A DNA stretch of 35,386 bases from Rubrivivax gelatinosus (GTDB taxonomy: Bacteria; Pseudomonadota; Gammaproteobacteria; Burkholderiales; Burkholderiaceae_C). Of this stretch, positions 17,706 to 25,858 are shown in pieces. Location: the NCBI RefSeq assembly GCF_004340905.1, contig NZ_SLXD01000023.1:1-35386 (forward strand). The letters are read 5' to 3'. How positions within the stretch are numbered: position 1 is the stretch's first letter; every line of letters begins with the position of its first letter. Under the pieces are notes generated by a model, which did no database searches, had not been told where the DNA came from, and saw only the letters and a program-made list of their open reading frames with translations. Position numbers and translations under genes: made by a program.

Positions 17706-18439
17706 ATCAGCCGCGCCGCATCGCCGCCTGGAGCGGCCCGCGCAACATCTCGACGGCGATGATGCGCGCCTGGGAGAACCGCGGCGACTGCGCCGTCAGC
17801 GACGAGCCGCTGTACGCGCACTACCTTCAGGCCACGCAACTGGACCATCCGGGCCGCGACGAGGTCATCGCCGCCGGCGACACCGACTGGCGGCGTGTCG
17901 CCGCCGCGCTGGCCGACGGCCCGGCGCCCGGCAGCGCCGCGGTCTGGTACCAGAAGCACATGACCCACCACCTGCTGCCCGGCATGGAGCTGGGCTGGGT
18001 GCACCGGCTGGAGAACGTGTTCCTGGTCCGCGACCCGGCGCTGGTCGTCGCCAGCTACCTGAAGTCGCGCGCGACGGTCGCGCCCGAGGACATCGGCCTG
18101 CTGCAGCAGGCGCGGCTGTTCGACGAGATCGCCGACCGGCTGGGCGCCGCGCCGCCGGTGATCGACGCCGAACGTTTCCTGCGCGCACCCGAGGCACATC
18201 TGCGCACGCTGTGCGCCCGCCTCGCCCTGCCCTTCACCGAGCGCATGCTGGCCTGGCCGGCCGGCCCGCGCGCCAGCGACGGCGTCTGGGCGCCGCACTG
18301 GTACGACGCGGTCTGGAAGTCCACCGGCTTCGAGCCGCCGCGCGAGCGCCGCGTCGAACTGTCCGGCGACGCGGCCCGTGCCGCCGACGCCTGCAGCCCG
18401 GCCTACGAGGCCCTGGCGCGGCACGCGATGCAGGTCTGA
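17702..18439 (+). CDS. Sulfotransferase-like P-loop protein
   Basis: This 245-residue protein opens with IAAWSGPRNISTAMMRAW (8-25), a P-loop variant like the 5'-phosphosulfate loop of sulfotransferases. VFLVRDPALVVASYLKS (about 102-118) resembles the 3'-phosphate loop with its R-D-P and serine. It therefore probably binds PAPS or a nucleotide; the acceptor is unknown. It overlaps the class IV aminotransferase by ATGA, suggesting that the two proteins act on one pathway. Its stop codon directly abuts that of exonuclease I on the other strand (TGATCA at 18437-18442). Confidence 0.75.
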   Translation: MNQPRRIAAWSGPRNISTAMMRAWENRGDCAVSDEPLYAHYLQATQLDHPGRDEVIAAGDTDWRRVAAALADGPAPGSAAVWYQKHMTHHLLPGMELGWVHRLENVFLVRDPALVVASYLKSRATVAPEDIGLLQQARLFDEIADRLGAAPPVIDAERFLRAPEAHLRTLCARLALPFTERMLAWPAGPRASDGVWAPHWYDAVWKSTGFEPPRERRVELSGDAARAADACSPAYEALARHAMQV

Positions 18440-19876
18440 TCAGGGCGCGAGCTGCTCGGCCCAGTCGACCAGCGCTTCCAGCAGCGATTGCGCACGTTCG
18501 TCGTCACGCTCGGCCGCCGCTTCGGCGAGTTCGTCGATGCGCTCGGCGTACGCCTGCAGCGTCAGCGCGCCGCCGGCGCCCTCGATCAGGCGCGCGTGGC
18601 GGTGCGCCGCCCAGCGCTCGCGCTCGTCGGCGTCCAGCGTGTCGGCGAAGTTGCGCGCGCGGTAGCGGAACAGCAGTTCCTCCAGCCGCGGGTCGTCGAA
18701 GGCCGGGCGGCGCGAGGCCAGCGCCGCGCCGTCCAGGCCGCGCAGGCGCTGCAGCTGGCGCCGGTCCTCGTCGCCGAGGAAACCGCCGTACAGGTCTTCG
18801 TCGACGTCCACCGGAGCGCCGGCCGCCGGCCTGGCGAAGACCTGGGCCCACAGCGGCTCCAGCGTGCGGCCCAGCGCGGCGGCGCGTTCGGCGTGCACCA
18901 GCGCGCGCTCCAGGTCCAGCCCCCAGCGCTCGCGCGCCGGGCCCAGCGTCTTCAGGTTGCCGATGACGATCGGCGACTTGTTCAGGTGGACGGTCTTGAT
19001 CGGCAGCCGGGTCTCGCCGGCAGCGGCCAGCTCCTCGGTCTTGGTGTACATCCGCCGGCGCACCGTCTCGGCGTCCAGCGACGCGAGTTCGGCCGGGTCC
19101 TGTGCCAGATCCCAGACGATCAGCTCGTTGCGGTTGGTCGGGTGCGGCGCCAGCGGCCAGACGACGGCCATGCAGCCGTTCTCGACGCCGTACATGCCCG
19201 ACAGGTGCAGGAAGGGCCGGCCGACGCCGATCTCGGCGCGCACCGCGTCCTTGTGGCGCAGCTTCAGGCAGAAGTCCCAGAGCCGCGGCTGGCGCTGGCG
19301 GATCAGCCGCGCCAGCGCGATCGTCGCGCGCACGTCGGACAGCGCATCGTGCGCCGCCTCGTGCGCCAGGCCGTTGGCCGCCGTCAGGTGCTCCAGCTTG
19401 AACGAGGGCCGGCCGTCCTCGTGTTTCGGCCATTCGATGCCTTCGGGGCGCAGCGCCCAGCAGCAACGCACGACGTCCAGCAGGTCCCAGCGGCCGCAGC
19501 CGTTCTGCCATTCGCGCGCGTAGGGGTCGATCAGGTTGCGCCAGAAGAGGAAACGCGTGACCTCATCGTCGAAGCGGATGCTGTTGTAGCCGACGCCGAT
19601 CGTGCCGGGCGCCGCCAGCGCGGCCTCGATGCGCGAGGCGAACTCGCGCTCGGCGACGCCTTCGGCCAAGGCCTGCTGCGGCAGGATGCCGGTCAGCAGG
19701 CAGCTCTCGGGGTCGGGCAGCGCGTCGGTCGGCGGCTGGCAGAACCACATCGCCGGGGCGCCGATCTCGTTGAGTTCGGCGTCGGTGCGGATGCCGGCGA
19801 ACTGCGCCGGCCGGTCGCGCCGCGGCACGCGGCCGAAGGTCTCGTAGTCGTGCCAGAAGAAGGTGGTCTCAGCCAT
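18440..19876 (-). CDS. sbcB: Exodeoxyribonuclease I
   Basis: The 478-residue enzyme is a 3'-5' single-strand exonuclease of the DEDD class, used in recombination and mismatch repair. FWHDYETFG (Asp10 and Glu12) is the first motif, GYNSIRFDDEVTRFLFWRN the second, and AHDALSDVRATIALA the third. PIKTVHLNKSP and the SH3-like and C-terminal helical parts follow the ExoI pattern. Length is like E. coli SbcB (475). The start used is MAETTFFWHD; upstream extension runs into the phasin-like gene. It is convergent with the sulfotransferase-like gene with no base between the stops. Confidence 0.95.
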   Translation of the reverse strand: MAETTFFWHDYETFGRVPRRDRPAQFAGIRTDAELNEIGAPAMWFCQPPTDALPDPESCLLTGILPQQALAEGVAEREFASRIEAALAAPGTIGVGYNSIRFDDEVTRFLFWRNLIDPYAREWQNGCGRWDLLDVVRCCWALRPEGIEWPKHEDGRPSFKLEHLTAANGLAHEAAHDALSDVRATIALARLIRQRQPRLWDFCLKLRHKDAVRAEIGVGRPFLHLSGMYGVENGCMAVVWPLAPHPTNRNELIVWDLAQDPAELASLDAETVRRRMYTKTEELAAAGETRLPIKTVHLNKSPIVIGNLKTLGPARERWGLDLERALVHAERAAALGRTLEPLWAQVFARPAAGAPVDVDEDLYGGFLGDEDRRQLQRLRGLDGAALASRRPAFDDPRLEELLFRYRARNFADTLDADERERWAAHRHARLIEGAGGALTLQAYAERIDELAEAAAERDDERAQSLLEALVDWAEQLAP

Positions 19877-19938
19877 CGCGGGACGATAGCGCATCGCCTG
19901 CGCCGGCACGCCCACGGCGCAGGCGGCGGCCGGGCCGC

Positions 19939-20652
19939 TCAGGCCGTGCGCTTGCGCGCCGCGGTCTTGCGCGCCGGGGCTTCGTCCACCGCCGGGGCCG
20001 CCGGCGCGGACTGCAGCGCCTCGGCCAGGCCGATCAGCACGCCGCTGACCATCGCCGTGTAGCTGTCGGCCAGCGCCTGCGCGGCACGCACCGAGGCGTG
20101 GCGCGTCGTGCGCATCGCCGCCTGCATCTGCTCGGCCATCTGCTCGGCGGTCAGCGAGGCCTGCACGCCCGACAGCGTGCCGCCGGCCTGCAGGCGCTCG
20201 AGCACCGGGCCCCAGGCCGCGGCGACACTGCTGCCGCTGCCGGCGGCGCTCTTCTTCAGCGCCGCGAACAGCGTGTCCTCCATCTTGTCGAGGTCGTCCA
20301 GCGCCTTCTGCAGATGCTTCTCGCGCAGGTCGGCGCCCTGCTGCACCAGGCGCTGCAGCGCGACGCGGTTGGCTTCCACGGCCTTCAGCACCGCGGCGTC
20401 GAGCCCGGCGACGGCGCTGTCCAGCAGCGCCGTCGGGTCGACGCCGGCCACCGCATTGCGTGCCACGCCGGCGCTGGCGGCGTCGCCGACGGCCTTGACC
20501 GTCGCACGCAGGTTCTTCAGCGTCAGCTCGCGGCCCTGCAGCGCGGTCAATGCGGTCTGCGTCACCGCCTGGCGCAGCTGCGCGCCCTGCTGGGCGGTGG
20601 CGGTCTCGAACATCGCAATCAGCGCCTCGGCGTCGAACATCGGCTTGGCCAT
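19939..20652 (-). CDS. Phasin-like alanine-rich helical protein
   Basis: This 237-residue protein is nearly all helical and alanine-rich with no catalytic motif. Residues 1-70 (MAKPMFDAEALIAMFETATA, then LKNLRATVKAVGDAASAGVA) and 120-200 have heptad-like character. The C-terminus is basic and alanine/proline-rich (ARKTAARKRTA), like histone-H1 or PHA-granule tails. Such features fit phasin-like or nucleoid-associated proteins; I cannot choose between them. AGGAG precedes the ATG by 7 bases. A start 18 codons upstream is open but has no such site. Confidence 0.6.
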   Translation of the reverse strand: MAKPMFDAEALIAMFETATAQQGAQLRQAVTQTALTALQGRELTLKNLRATVKAVGDAASAGVARNAVAGVDPTALLDSAVAGLDAAVLKAVEANRVALQRLVQQGADLREKHLQKALDDLDKMEDTLFAALKKSAAGSGSSVAAAWGPVLERLQAGGTLSGVQASLTAEQMAEQMQAAMRTTRHASVRAAQALADSYTAMVSGVLIGLAEALQSAPAAPAVDEAPARKTAARKRTA

Positions 20653-20796
20653 CGTCTGCTCCTGTGGTGGAGCGCCGATGCTGGCACCGCCCACCGGCAG
20701 CGGCAAGACGGGACGACACGCGGGCGCTGACGCGGCTCAATCGCCCGGCCGAGGGCCGGACCTAAGGTCAGGCCGGGACCGCTTCGGGAGGATGCG

Positions 20797-21888
20797 ATGC
20801 CGACTCGTCGACGCGTGATGTCGTACGGCGCCCTGCTGGCCGGCGGAGCGACGCTCGCCGGCTGCGACGACACCGGCGTCCAGCAGGCCACGGCGCAGCT
20901 GCAGCGCCGTCTGGCGCTGCCCGGCAGCGTCGACGGCCGCGAGCGGCTGCGCACGCTGGTGCACGCGGCGACGCTGGCGCCGTCCAGCCACAACACGCAG
21001 TGCTGGCGCTTCGTGCTCGGCCGCGACTCGATCCGCATCGAGCCCGACACCACGCGGCGCTGCCCCGCGGTCGACCCGGACGACCACCACCTCTTCGTCT
21101 CGCTGGGCTGCGCCATCGAGAACCTGGTGCTGGCCGCGCTCGCCCACGGGCTGAAGGCCGAGCCGCGCATCGGCGCCGACGGCCGCGTCGACATCGCGCT
21201 CGCGCCGGTGCGGCAGCAGCTGGCCACGCGCTACATGGCGATCCCGCAGCGCCAGACGACACGCGGCCCGTTCGACGGCCGGCCGCTGCCGGCCGCGACC
21301 TGGCGCCAGCTGGAGGACACCGCCTCCGGCGACGGCGTGACGCTGCGCCTCGTCAACGACACCGCCCGCCTGGAACGTGTGCTCGACGCCGTGGCCGCCG
21401 GCCACCGGGTGCAGTTCTCGGATGCCGCCTTCGTCGACGAGCTCGTGCAGTGGCTGCGTTTCGACGCCGGCGAAGCCGCGGCCAGCGGCGACGGCCTCTT
21501 CGTCGGCTGCAGCGGCCGCCCCAGCCTGCCGCCGTGGCTGGCGCGGCGGCTGGTGCGCCGTTTCCTCAGTGCCGGCGCGGAAACCGACCTCGCCGCCGAG
21601 CAGCTGCGCAGCAGCGCGGGAGTCGTCATCGTCGCATCCGACGGCGCGGCCGGGCCCGCGGGCTGGATCGGCGTGGGCCGCGCCTTCCAGCGCCTGGCGC
21701 TGGAGGCCACGGCAGCCGGCCTGCAGCTGTCGCTGCTCAACCCGCCGGTCGAAGTGGCGGCGCTGCGCGGCCCGTTCGCCGCCGCCTTCGGCCTGGGGGC
21801 GCTGCGGCCGGATCTCGTCGTGCGCATCGGCCGCGGGGCGCGCCGGCCCGACTCGTTGCGCCGGCCGCTGGGTGCCGTCATCGCCTGA
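20797..21888 (+). CDS. Nitroreductase-family (Acg-like) lipoprotein
   Basis: The 363-residue protein has an N-terminal TRRRVMSYGALLAGGATLAG followed by Cys23. It combines a twin-arginine-like start with a lipobox (LAGC), so it is probably exported and lipid-anchored. The rest resembles the Acg family of flavin-sequestering nitroreductase homologues: APSSHNTQCWRF (FMN-binding-like), LGCAIENLVLAALAHGL, and FQRLALEATAAGLQLSLLNP near the end. Acg-type proteins often lack oxidoreductase activity and bind FMN. GGGAGG is 6-8 bases before the ATG. The function in this organism is unknown. Confidence 0.75.
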   Translation: MPTRRRVMSYGALLAGGATLAGCDDTGVQQATAQLQRRLALPGSVDGRERLRTLVHAATLAPSSHNTQCWRFVLGRDSIRIEPDTTRRCPAVDPDDHHLFVSLGCAIENLVLAALAHGLKAEPRIGADGRVDIALAPVRQQLATRYMAIPQRQTTRGPFDGRPLPAATWRQLEDTASGDGVTLRLVNDTARLERVLDAVAAGHRVQFSDAAFVDELVQWLRFDAGEAAASGDGLFVGCSGRPSLPPWLARRLVRRFLSAGAETDLAAEQLRSSAGVVIVASDGAAGPAGWIGVGRAFQRLALEATAAGLQLSLLNPPVEVAALRGPFAAAFGLGALRPDLVVRIGRGARRPDSLRRPLGAVIA

Positions 21889-21994
21889 CTCGGCCCCGGC
21901 GCGTGCAGCGTTATCGAATCCGGCGTTCAATCGCGCCGGCGCTTTGCCGCCGCGCGCCGCGGCAGCATCGCCCCACCCTTCTGACGGAGATCTC

Positions 21995-22609
21995 ATGAAG
22001 CTCTACTACAGCCCCGGCGCGTGTTCACTGTCGCCGCACATCGTGCTGCTCGAGTCCGGCCTGGCCTTCCAGGCGGTGATGGCCAGCACCAAGACGCACC
22101 GCCTGGCCGACGGCACCGACTACTACACGATCAACCCCAAGGGCTACGTGCCGCTGCTCGAGCTCGACAGCGGCGAGCGCCTCAGCGAAGGCCCGGCGAT
22201 CGTGCAGTGGATCGCCGACCAGGTGCCCGAGAAGAAGCTCGCGCCGCCGGCCGGCACGATGGCGCGCTACCGCCTCGTCGAGTGGCTGAACTTCATCTCG
22301 ACCGAGCTGCACAAGGGCTTCTCGCCGCTGTTCACGCCGGGCATGCCCGAAGAAGCCAAGGCGCTGTTCCGCAGCAAGCTCGGCGACCGTTTCGCCCACG
22401 TCGACGCGGCACTCGCCGAGCCGCCCTACCTGCTCGGCGAGGACTTCAGCGTCGCCGACGCCTACCTCTTCGTCGTCAGCAGCTGGGCGAAACACGTCGG
22501 CGTCGACCTGTCGCGCTTCGCCCACCTGGCACGTTTCCTCGAACGTGTCGGCGCACGTCCGGCGGTGCAGCAGGCGATGCGGGCCGAAGGACTGATCCGC
22601 GGCGGCTGA
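21995..22609 (+). CDS. Glutathione S-transferase (beta-like)
   Basis: The 204-residue protein has the thioredoxin-like N-domain with MKLYYSPGACSLSPHIVLLE, where the SPGACS cysteine matches the beta-class catalytic Cys10 and the serine is close by. GYVPLLELDSGERLSEGPAI (about 49-68) is the glutathione-binding segment. The C-terminal helical domain has EDFSVADAYLFVV, the conserved N-capping region. It conjugates glutathione to electrophiles in the cytosol or protects against oxidation. The ATG chosen has GGAGA upstream; the longer frame overlaps the nitroreductase gene and is rejected. Confidence 0.92.
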   Translation: MKLYYSPGACSLSPHIVLLESGLAFQAVMASTKTHRLADGTDYYTINPKGYVPLLELDSGERLSEGPAIVQWIADQVPEKKLAPPAGTMARYRLVEWLNFISTELHKGFSPLFTPGMPEEAKALFRSKLGDRFAHVDAALAEPPYLLGEDFSVADAYLFVVSSWAKHVGVDLSRFAHLARFLERVGARPAVQQAMRAEGLIRGG

Positions 22610-22650
22610 GTTCCGCCACCCCGGCGCCGCCGTGATGCACGCGGCGCCCG

Positions 22651-22908
22651 TCATCGGCTCGTCGGCGTCGACGATGGCCCAGCCGCGTGCGGCCATCTCC
22701 AGCGCCGGCAGCGGCTCCTCGGCACCGCGTGCGGGAAGGCGTCGAGCAGCGCCTGCGCACGCTTCAGCTCACCCGGCGCCCACCCGCTGTCGTCGTCGCA
22801 GAAAGCGACGTACGGCGTGGCCAGCACGCCGACGCCGAGCTTGCGCTCGCTGCGCACCAGCGTCACGCCGGGATGGGCGGCGACGCCGGCGCGCGGCTCG
22901 GCGGTCAC
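22651..22908 (-). pseudogene. Truncated family 2 glycosyltransferase
   Basis: From GTG 22908 there are 85 codons. VTLVRSERKLG then VGVLATPYVAFCDDDSGWAP is like the SERNLG...ATPYVAFSDDDSWW region of GT2 enzymes. ELKRAQALLDAFPH also fits. The first domain with the nucleotide-binding motif is missing, the usual stretch between SERNLG and ATPY is missing too, and the end is an arginine-rich frame without homology. So it is a relic. It overlaps the PIG-L stop with GTGA, suggesting that it was once translated after PIG-L. Confidence 0.65.
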
Positions 22909-23606
22909 GCGGCGGTTCCTGCCGCGCCGAAGCGCCAGAAACGTTCGGGGCGCTCCACGTCCTCGGCGCCGCCAGGGCCGAAGGCCCGCAGCTGGCTCGT
23001 GTAGGCGGACACCGCCTTGCGTTTGGCGCCCCAGGTCGCCGGCGTCGGTGGCGCGTCGAACAGCGGCGTGCCCACCCGCCCGGCGGCCAGCAGCTCGGCC
23101 AGGCGGGCCTGCAGCACGCCGGGCATGCCGCGGTACAGCGCGTCTTCCCAGAACACGAGGTCCACGCCGTCGGCGCGTGAACCGAAAGCCTGCACCGCGG
23201 CGTCGTGCACCAGCCGGTGGTCGCAATGGAACAGGCCCAGCGGCAGCAGCAGCCAGCGCGGACGCTCGCACTCCAGCAGCGAGCGCAGCGCGTCGGCGAC
23301 GTCTTCGAGCGCCGGCGTGCGTCCGTACTGGGCGTCGGCGAAGTCCAGCCAGGTCGGCTCGGCGCCGACACGCGCCAGCGCGCGCCGGTCCTCGTCCAGC
23401 CGCGTCGTCACCGCCTCACCGGCGCCGGCGAAGCCGCAGCGCCGATCCCAGTCGGTGAGCAGCGCCGGGTCGTGCGGCACGCCGGCGAAGACCGTCGCGA
23501 CGCGGCTGCCCGGGCGCGCCGCCAGCCAGACACCGCAGCCGAACACGGCGTCGTCCAGGTGCGGCGAGATCACGAGGCCGGGCCCCGACGGCGGCAGCGA
23601 CCTCAC
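22905..23606 (-). CDS. PIG-L family deacetylase
   Basis: A GTG start at 23606 gives 233 residues. ISPHLDDAVFGCG (about 13-25) holds the PHxDD zinc-binding motif of the LmbE/PIG-L family, and HCDHRLVHDAA carries the later histidine ligand. These enzymes deacetylate N-acetylglucosamine-linked substrates such as mycothiol or glycolipid precursors. The partner gene is lost: the flanking frames are relics. The GTG overlaps a TGA on the upstream side (GTGA) and its stop overlaps the glycosyltransferase relic the same way. An ATG at 23678 is open too but gives an unlikely arginine-rich start. Confidence 0.78.
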   Translation of the reverse strand: MRSLPPSGPGLVISPHLDDAVFGCGVWLAARPGSRVATVFAGVPHDPALLTDWDRRCGFAGAGEAVTTRLDEDRRALARVGAEPTWLDFADAQYGRTPALEDVADALRSLLECERPRWLLLPLGLFHCDHRLVHDAAVQAFGSRADGVDLVFWEDALYRGMPGVLQARLAELLAAGRVGTPLFDAPPTPATWGAKRKAVSAYTSQLRAFGPGGAEDVERPERFWRFGAAGTAA

Positions 23607-23903
23607 GCCAGCGCCTCGACGTGCACAGGCTCGCGCAGGTCCAGGCAGGCGTTCCCGGGACGGCGGTCGGTGCTGCACCGCCCGGGCGCGGGCTCGGAAC
23701 CGGCTTCGAGCCGCTTGGGACGCGAGAGGGACGGCATTCGGGCGATGAGGTCCGGGGTGGAGCCCGATTTCGGCAAGCCCGATGCCCGGGCCACGAGGTC
23801 CGGCGGCACCCGGTGCTGGCCGTCGCCGCGTCCTTCGGCATCGTGGCCAGGCCGATGCCGGCCGCGACGAGGGCCGGCGGGTCCCGCGGGCCTTGCCGGA
23901 GAT
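23603..23903 (-). other. Relic between PIG-L and VOC genes
   Basis: About 300 bases with no intact gene. One minus-strand frame ends at TGA 23603-23605, overlapping the PIG-L GTG, with a protein-like tail NACLDLREPVHVEALA. Another frame has LVAAGIGLATMPKDAA, which resembles the C-terminal part of LysR regulators. They are in different frames, and a repeat of GAGGTCCGG with GCCCGAT is seen near 23745-23805. It looks like decayed coding sequence; no function is proposed. Confidence 0.4.
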
Positions 23904-24290
23904 TCAGTACGGCCCGTCGACCAGCCGCTGCGACAGCCACCAGACGTTGCCGGCCGGGTCGCGCACGCCGCCCTGGCGGTCGCCATAGGGCTTGTCGCCC
24001 ACCTCCATGACCCGCGTCGCGCCGGCGGCCAGCGCACGCGCCATCGCCGCGTCGGCATCGTCGACGTAGAGGTAGAGTGAACACGGCATCGCCGGCCAGG
24101 CGGCGGTGGCGTCGCAGAGCATCAGCATCGAGTCGCCCAGGCGCACCTGGGCGTGCGCGATGCAGCCGCCGTCGACGTGGCGCAGCTCCTCGCGGCCGCC
24201 CAGGCCCTGCACGAGGAAGTCGATCAGGCGCGCGGCGCCATCGACGACGAGGTAGGGCGTGACGGCATGGAAACCCGGCGGGACGAGCAT
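23904..24290 (-). CDS. VOC-family (glyoxalase/PhnB-like) protein
   Basis: The 128-residue protein has the beta-alpha-beta-beta-beta VOC fold: FHAVTPYLVVDGAARLIDFL, then HAQVRLGDSMLMLCDA, then SLYLYVDDADAAMARALAAG and finally VRDPAGNVWWLSQR. It resembles PhnB-like members, whose substrates are mostly unknown. AGGAGG lies 4 bases before the ATG, a strong ribosome-binding site. Longer frames upstream are not coding. It is divergent from the BLUF gene. Confidence 0.85.
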   Translation of the reverse strand: MLVPPGFHAVTPYLVVDGAARLIDFLVQGLGGREELRHVDGGCIAHAQVRLGDSMLMLCDATAAWPAMPCSLYLYVDDADAAMARALAAGATRVMEVGDKPYGDRQGGVRDPAGNVWWLSQRLVDGPY

Positions 24291-24671
24291 GCGGCCTCCT
24301 GGTGCGAGCGCCGTCGACCGGCGCCGGAACATCGTGCCACGCGCCGCGTGCCGTGCGAAGTCAGCGCGCGAGGGAGACCTCGCCGGCGGCACGGGAGCGC
24401 GGCGTGCCGCCCCAGCGCCGACGCGGGCATCGGCGGGAGCCCGAGGCGGGCGCGCAACCGCCTGCGCATTGTCAAGACGGCGCGAACTGGGCCGGATTTC
24501 AGGAACTTCACCACATGACAGAAGGCAAGCCTCGGGGAACAATGACTTCGACCCGCCGGCCTCCAGCGCCGGCGGCGACGGCGTCGAGCTGTCGGTGCCC
24601 GCACCTGCGAAGGCCGGCCACCGGGCGCCTAGACGTACCCGCCCTGCGGGCGCGTTGCCAGGAGACGACCG
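24291..24671. other. Gene-free divergent region before the BLUF gene
   Basis: The region holds the VOC ribosome-binding site at one end and AGGAG (24660-24664) for BLUF at the other. Between them I see no gene-like frame. A short AT-richer patch near 24470-24545 (CATTGTCAAGACG and CACCACATGACAG) may contain a promoter, but I cannot define boxes with confidence. Confidence 0.35.
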
Positions 24672-25127
24672 ATGACCCATCTCACGCACTGCATCTACGC
24701 CAGCGCCGCCAGCGAGCCCTTCGACGCCGCAGCGCTGCGCGAGCTGCTCGACGCCTCGCGCGTGCTCAATGAACGTGCCGGCATCACCGGCATGCTGCTT
24801 TACGCCGACGGCAGCTTCTTCCAGGTCATCGAGGGCCCGGCCGAGGCGGTGAGCGAGCTGTTCGCGCGCATCGTCGCCGACCGGCGCCACGATCACGTCA
24901 CGCGCATCATCGAGGAGCCGATCCCGCGCCGCAGCTTCGGCAACTGGTCGATGGGCTTCCCGAGCGAGGGCCTGGAGCTGTCGCAGCTGGCCGGCTTCAA
25001 CGACTTCTTCGGCAGCGCCGCATGCCTGACGCGGCTGGACGCGGGCCGCGCGCGCAAGCTGCTGGCGGCCTTCGGTGCCGGGCGCTGGCGCCATCGGCTG
25101 TCGGACTTCGCGCCGCTGGCCGCCTGA
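24672..25127 (+). CDS. BLUF-domain blue-light sensor
   Basis: This 151-residue protein has one BLUF domain (about 4-95), which binds FAD non-covalently. The hydrogen-bond network residues are present: Tyr9 (HCIYAS), Asn33 (LNERAGITG), Gln51 (FFQVIEGP), Trp92 and Met94 (GNWSMGF). The tail (96-151) has two helices and no output domain. A phosphodiesterase-type EAL gene starts 4 bases after its stop, so signal output is likely through a separate protein. AGGAG is 8 bases before the ATG. Confidence 0.92.
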   Translation: MTHLTHCIYASAASEPFDAAALRELLDASRVLNERAGITGMLLYADGSFFQVIEGPAEAVSELFARIVADRRHDHVTRIIEEPIPRRSFGNWSMGFPSEGLELSQLAGFNDFFGSAACLTRLDAGRARKLLAAFGAGRWRHRLSDFAPLAA

Positions 25128-25131
25128 TCCC

Positions 25132-25851
25132 GTGCCCGTGCCGACGACGGCGCCGCCGTTCAGCTACGCCTTCCAGCCGATCGTCGATGCGGTCGAACGC
25201 CGCGTCGTCTCGTACGAGGCGCTGGTGCGCGGCCCCGCCGGCGAACCGGCCATGGAGGTGCTGGGCCGCGTGCCCGAGGCCCAGCGCGCCGCCTTCGACC
25301 GCGCCAGCCGGGCGCGTGCGCTGGCGATGGCCGCGCAGCTGGGCCTGCCCTGCCAGCTGAACCTGAACCTGCTGCCGCACGGCGTGCTGGCCGACGAGGA
25401 CGCGATCGACGCCACGCTGCGCGCCGCGCGCGACGCCGGGCTGGCGCCCGAGCGCCTGGTCCTGGAGGTCACCGAAAGCGAGGTCATCGCCGACCGCTGC
25501 GGCTTCGCCGCGCTGGTCAATCGCCACAAGAGCGATGGCCTGCTGCTGGCGATCGACGACTTCGGCGCCGGGCAGTCGGGGCTGAACCTGCTGGCCGACT
25601 TCCAGCCCGACACGATCAAGGTCGACCGCCACCTGATCCAGGGCATCGAGACCCACGGGCCGCGCCAGGCCATCCTGCGCGGGCTGATGCTGACCTGCGA
25701 GCTGCTGGGCATCGATGTCGTTGCCGAGGGCGTGGAGACGGCGGGCGAATACCGCTGGCTGCGCACCCAGGGCGTGCGGCTGTACCAGGGCTATCTGTTC
25801 GCGCGGCCGGGCTTCGAGGCGCTGCCGGTGCCGGTGATGCCCGGCGGCTGA
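25132..25851 (+). CDS. EAL-domain cyclic-di-GMP phosphodiesterase
   Basis: The 239-residue protein is nearly a bare EAL domain, which hydrolyses c-di-GMP to pGpG. Expected active-site residues are all present: Glu29 (EALVR), Asn79 (LNLNLLP), Glu112 (LEVTES), Asp142-Asp143 (IDDFGAG), Lys163 (IKVDR), Glu199 (AEGVET) and Gln219 (YQGYLFARP). The start is taken as GTG 25132 (25138 is also possible), 4 bases after the BLUF stop; earlier in-frame starts overlap BLUF. Together they look like a split version of the fused BLUF-EAL proteins. Confidence 0.9.
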   Translation: MPVPTTAPPFSYAFQPIVDAVERRVVSYEALVRGPAGEPAMEVLGRVPEAQRAAFDRASRARALAMAAQLGLPCQLNLNLLPHGVLADEDAIDATLRAARDAGLAPERLVLEVTESEVIADRCGFAALVNRHKSDGLLLAIDDFGAGQSGLNLLADFQPDTIKVDRHLIQGIETHGPRQAILRGLMLTCELLGIDVVAEGVETAGEYRWLRTQGVRLYQGYLFARPGFEALPVPVMPGG

Positions 25852-25858
25852 AGCGCGC

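Noticed and set aside
22623..22648. GGCGCCGC/GCGGCGCC hairpin after the glutathione transferase gene
   Set aside because: It has a 10-base loop and no T run, so it is not listed as a terminator.
24291..25094. An N-terminal extension of the VOC gene
   Set aside because: It overlaps BLUF and is arginine/alanine-rich without homology; the ATG at 24290 has a perfect Shine-Dalgarno.
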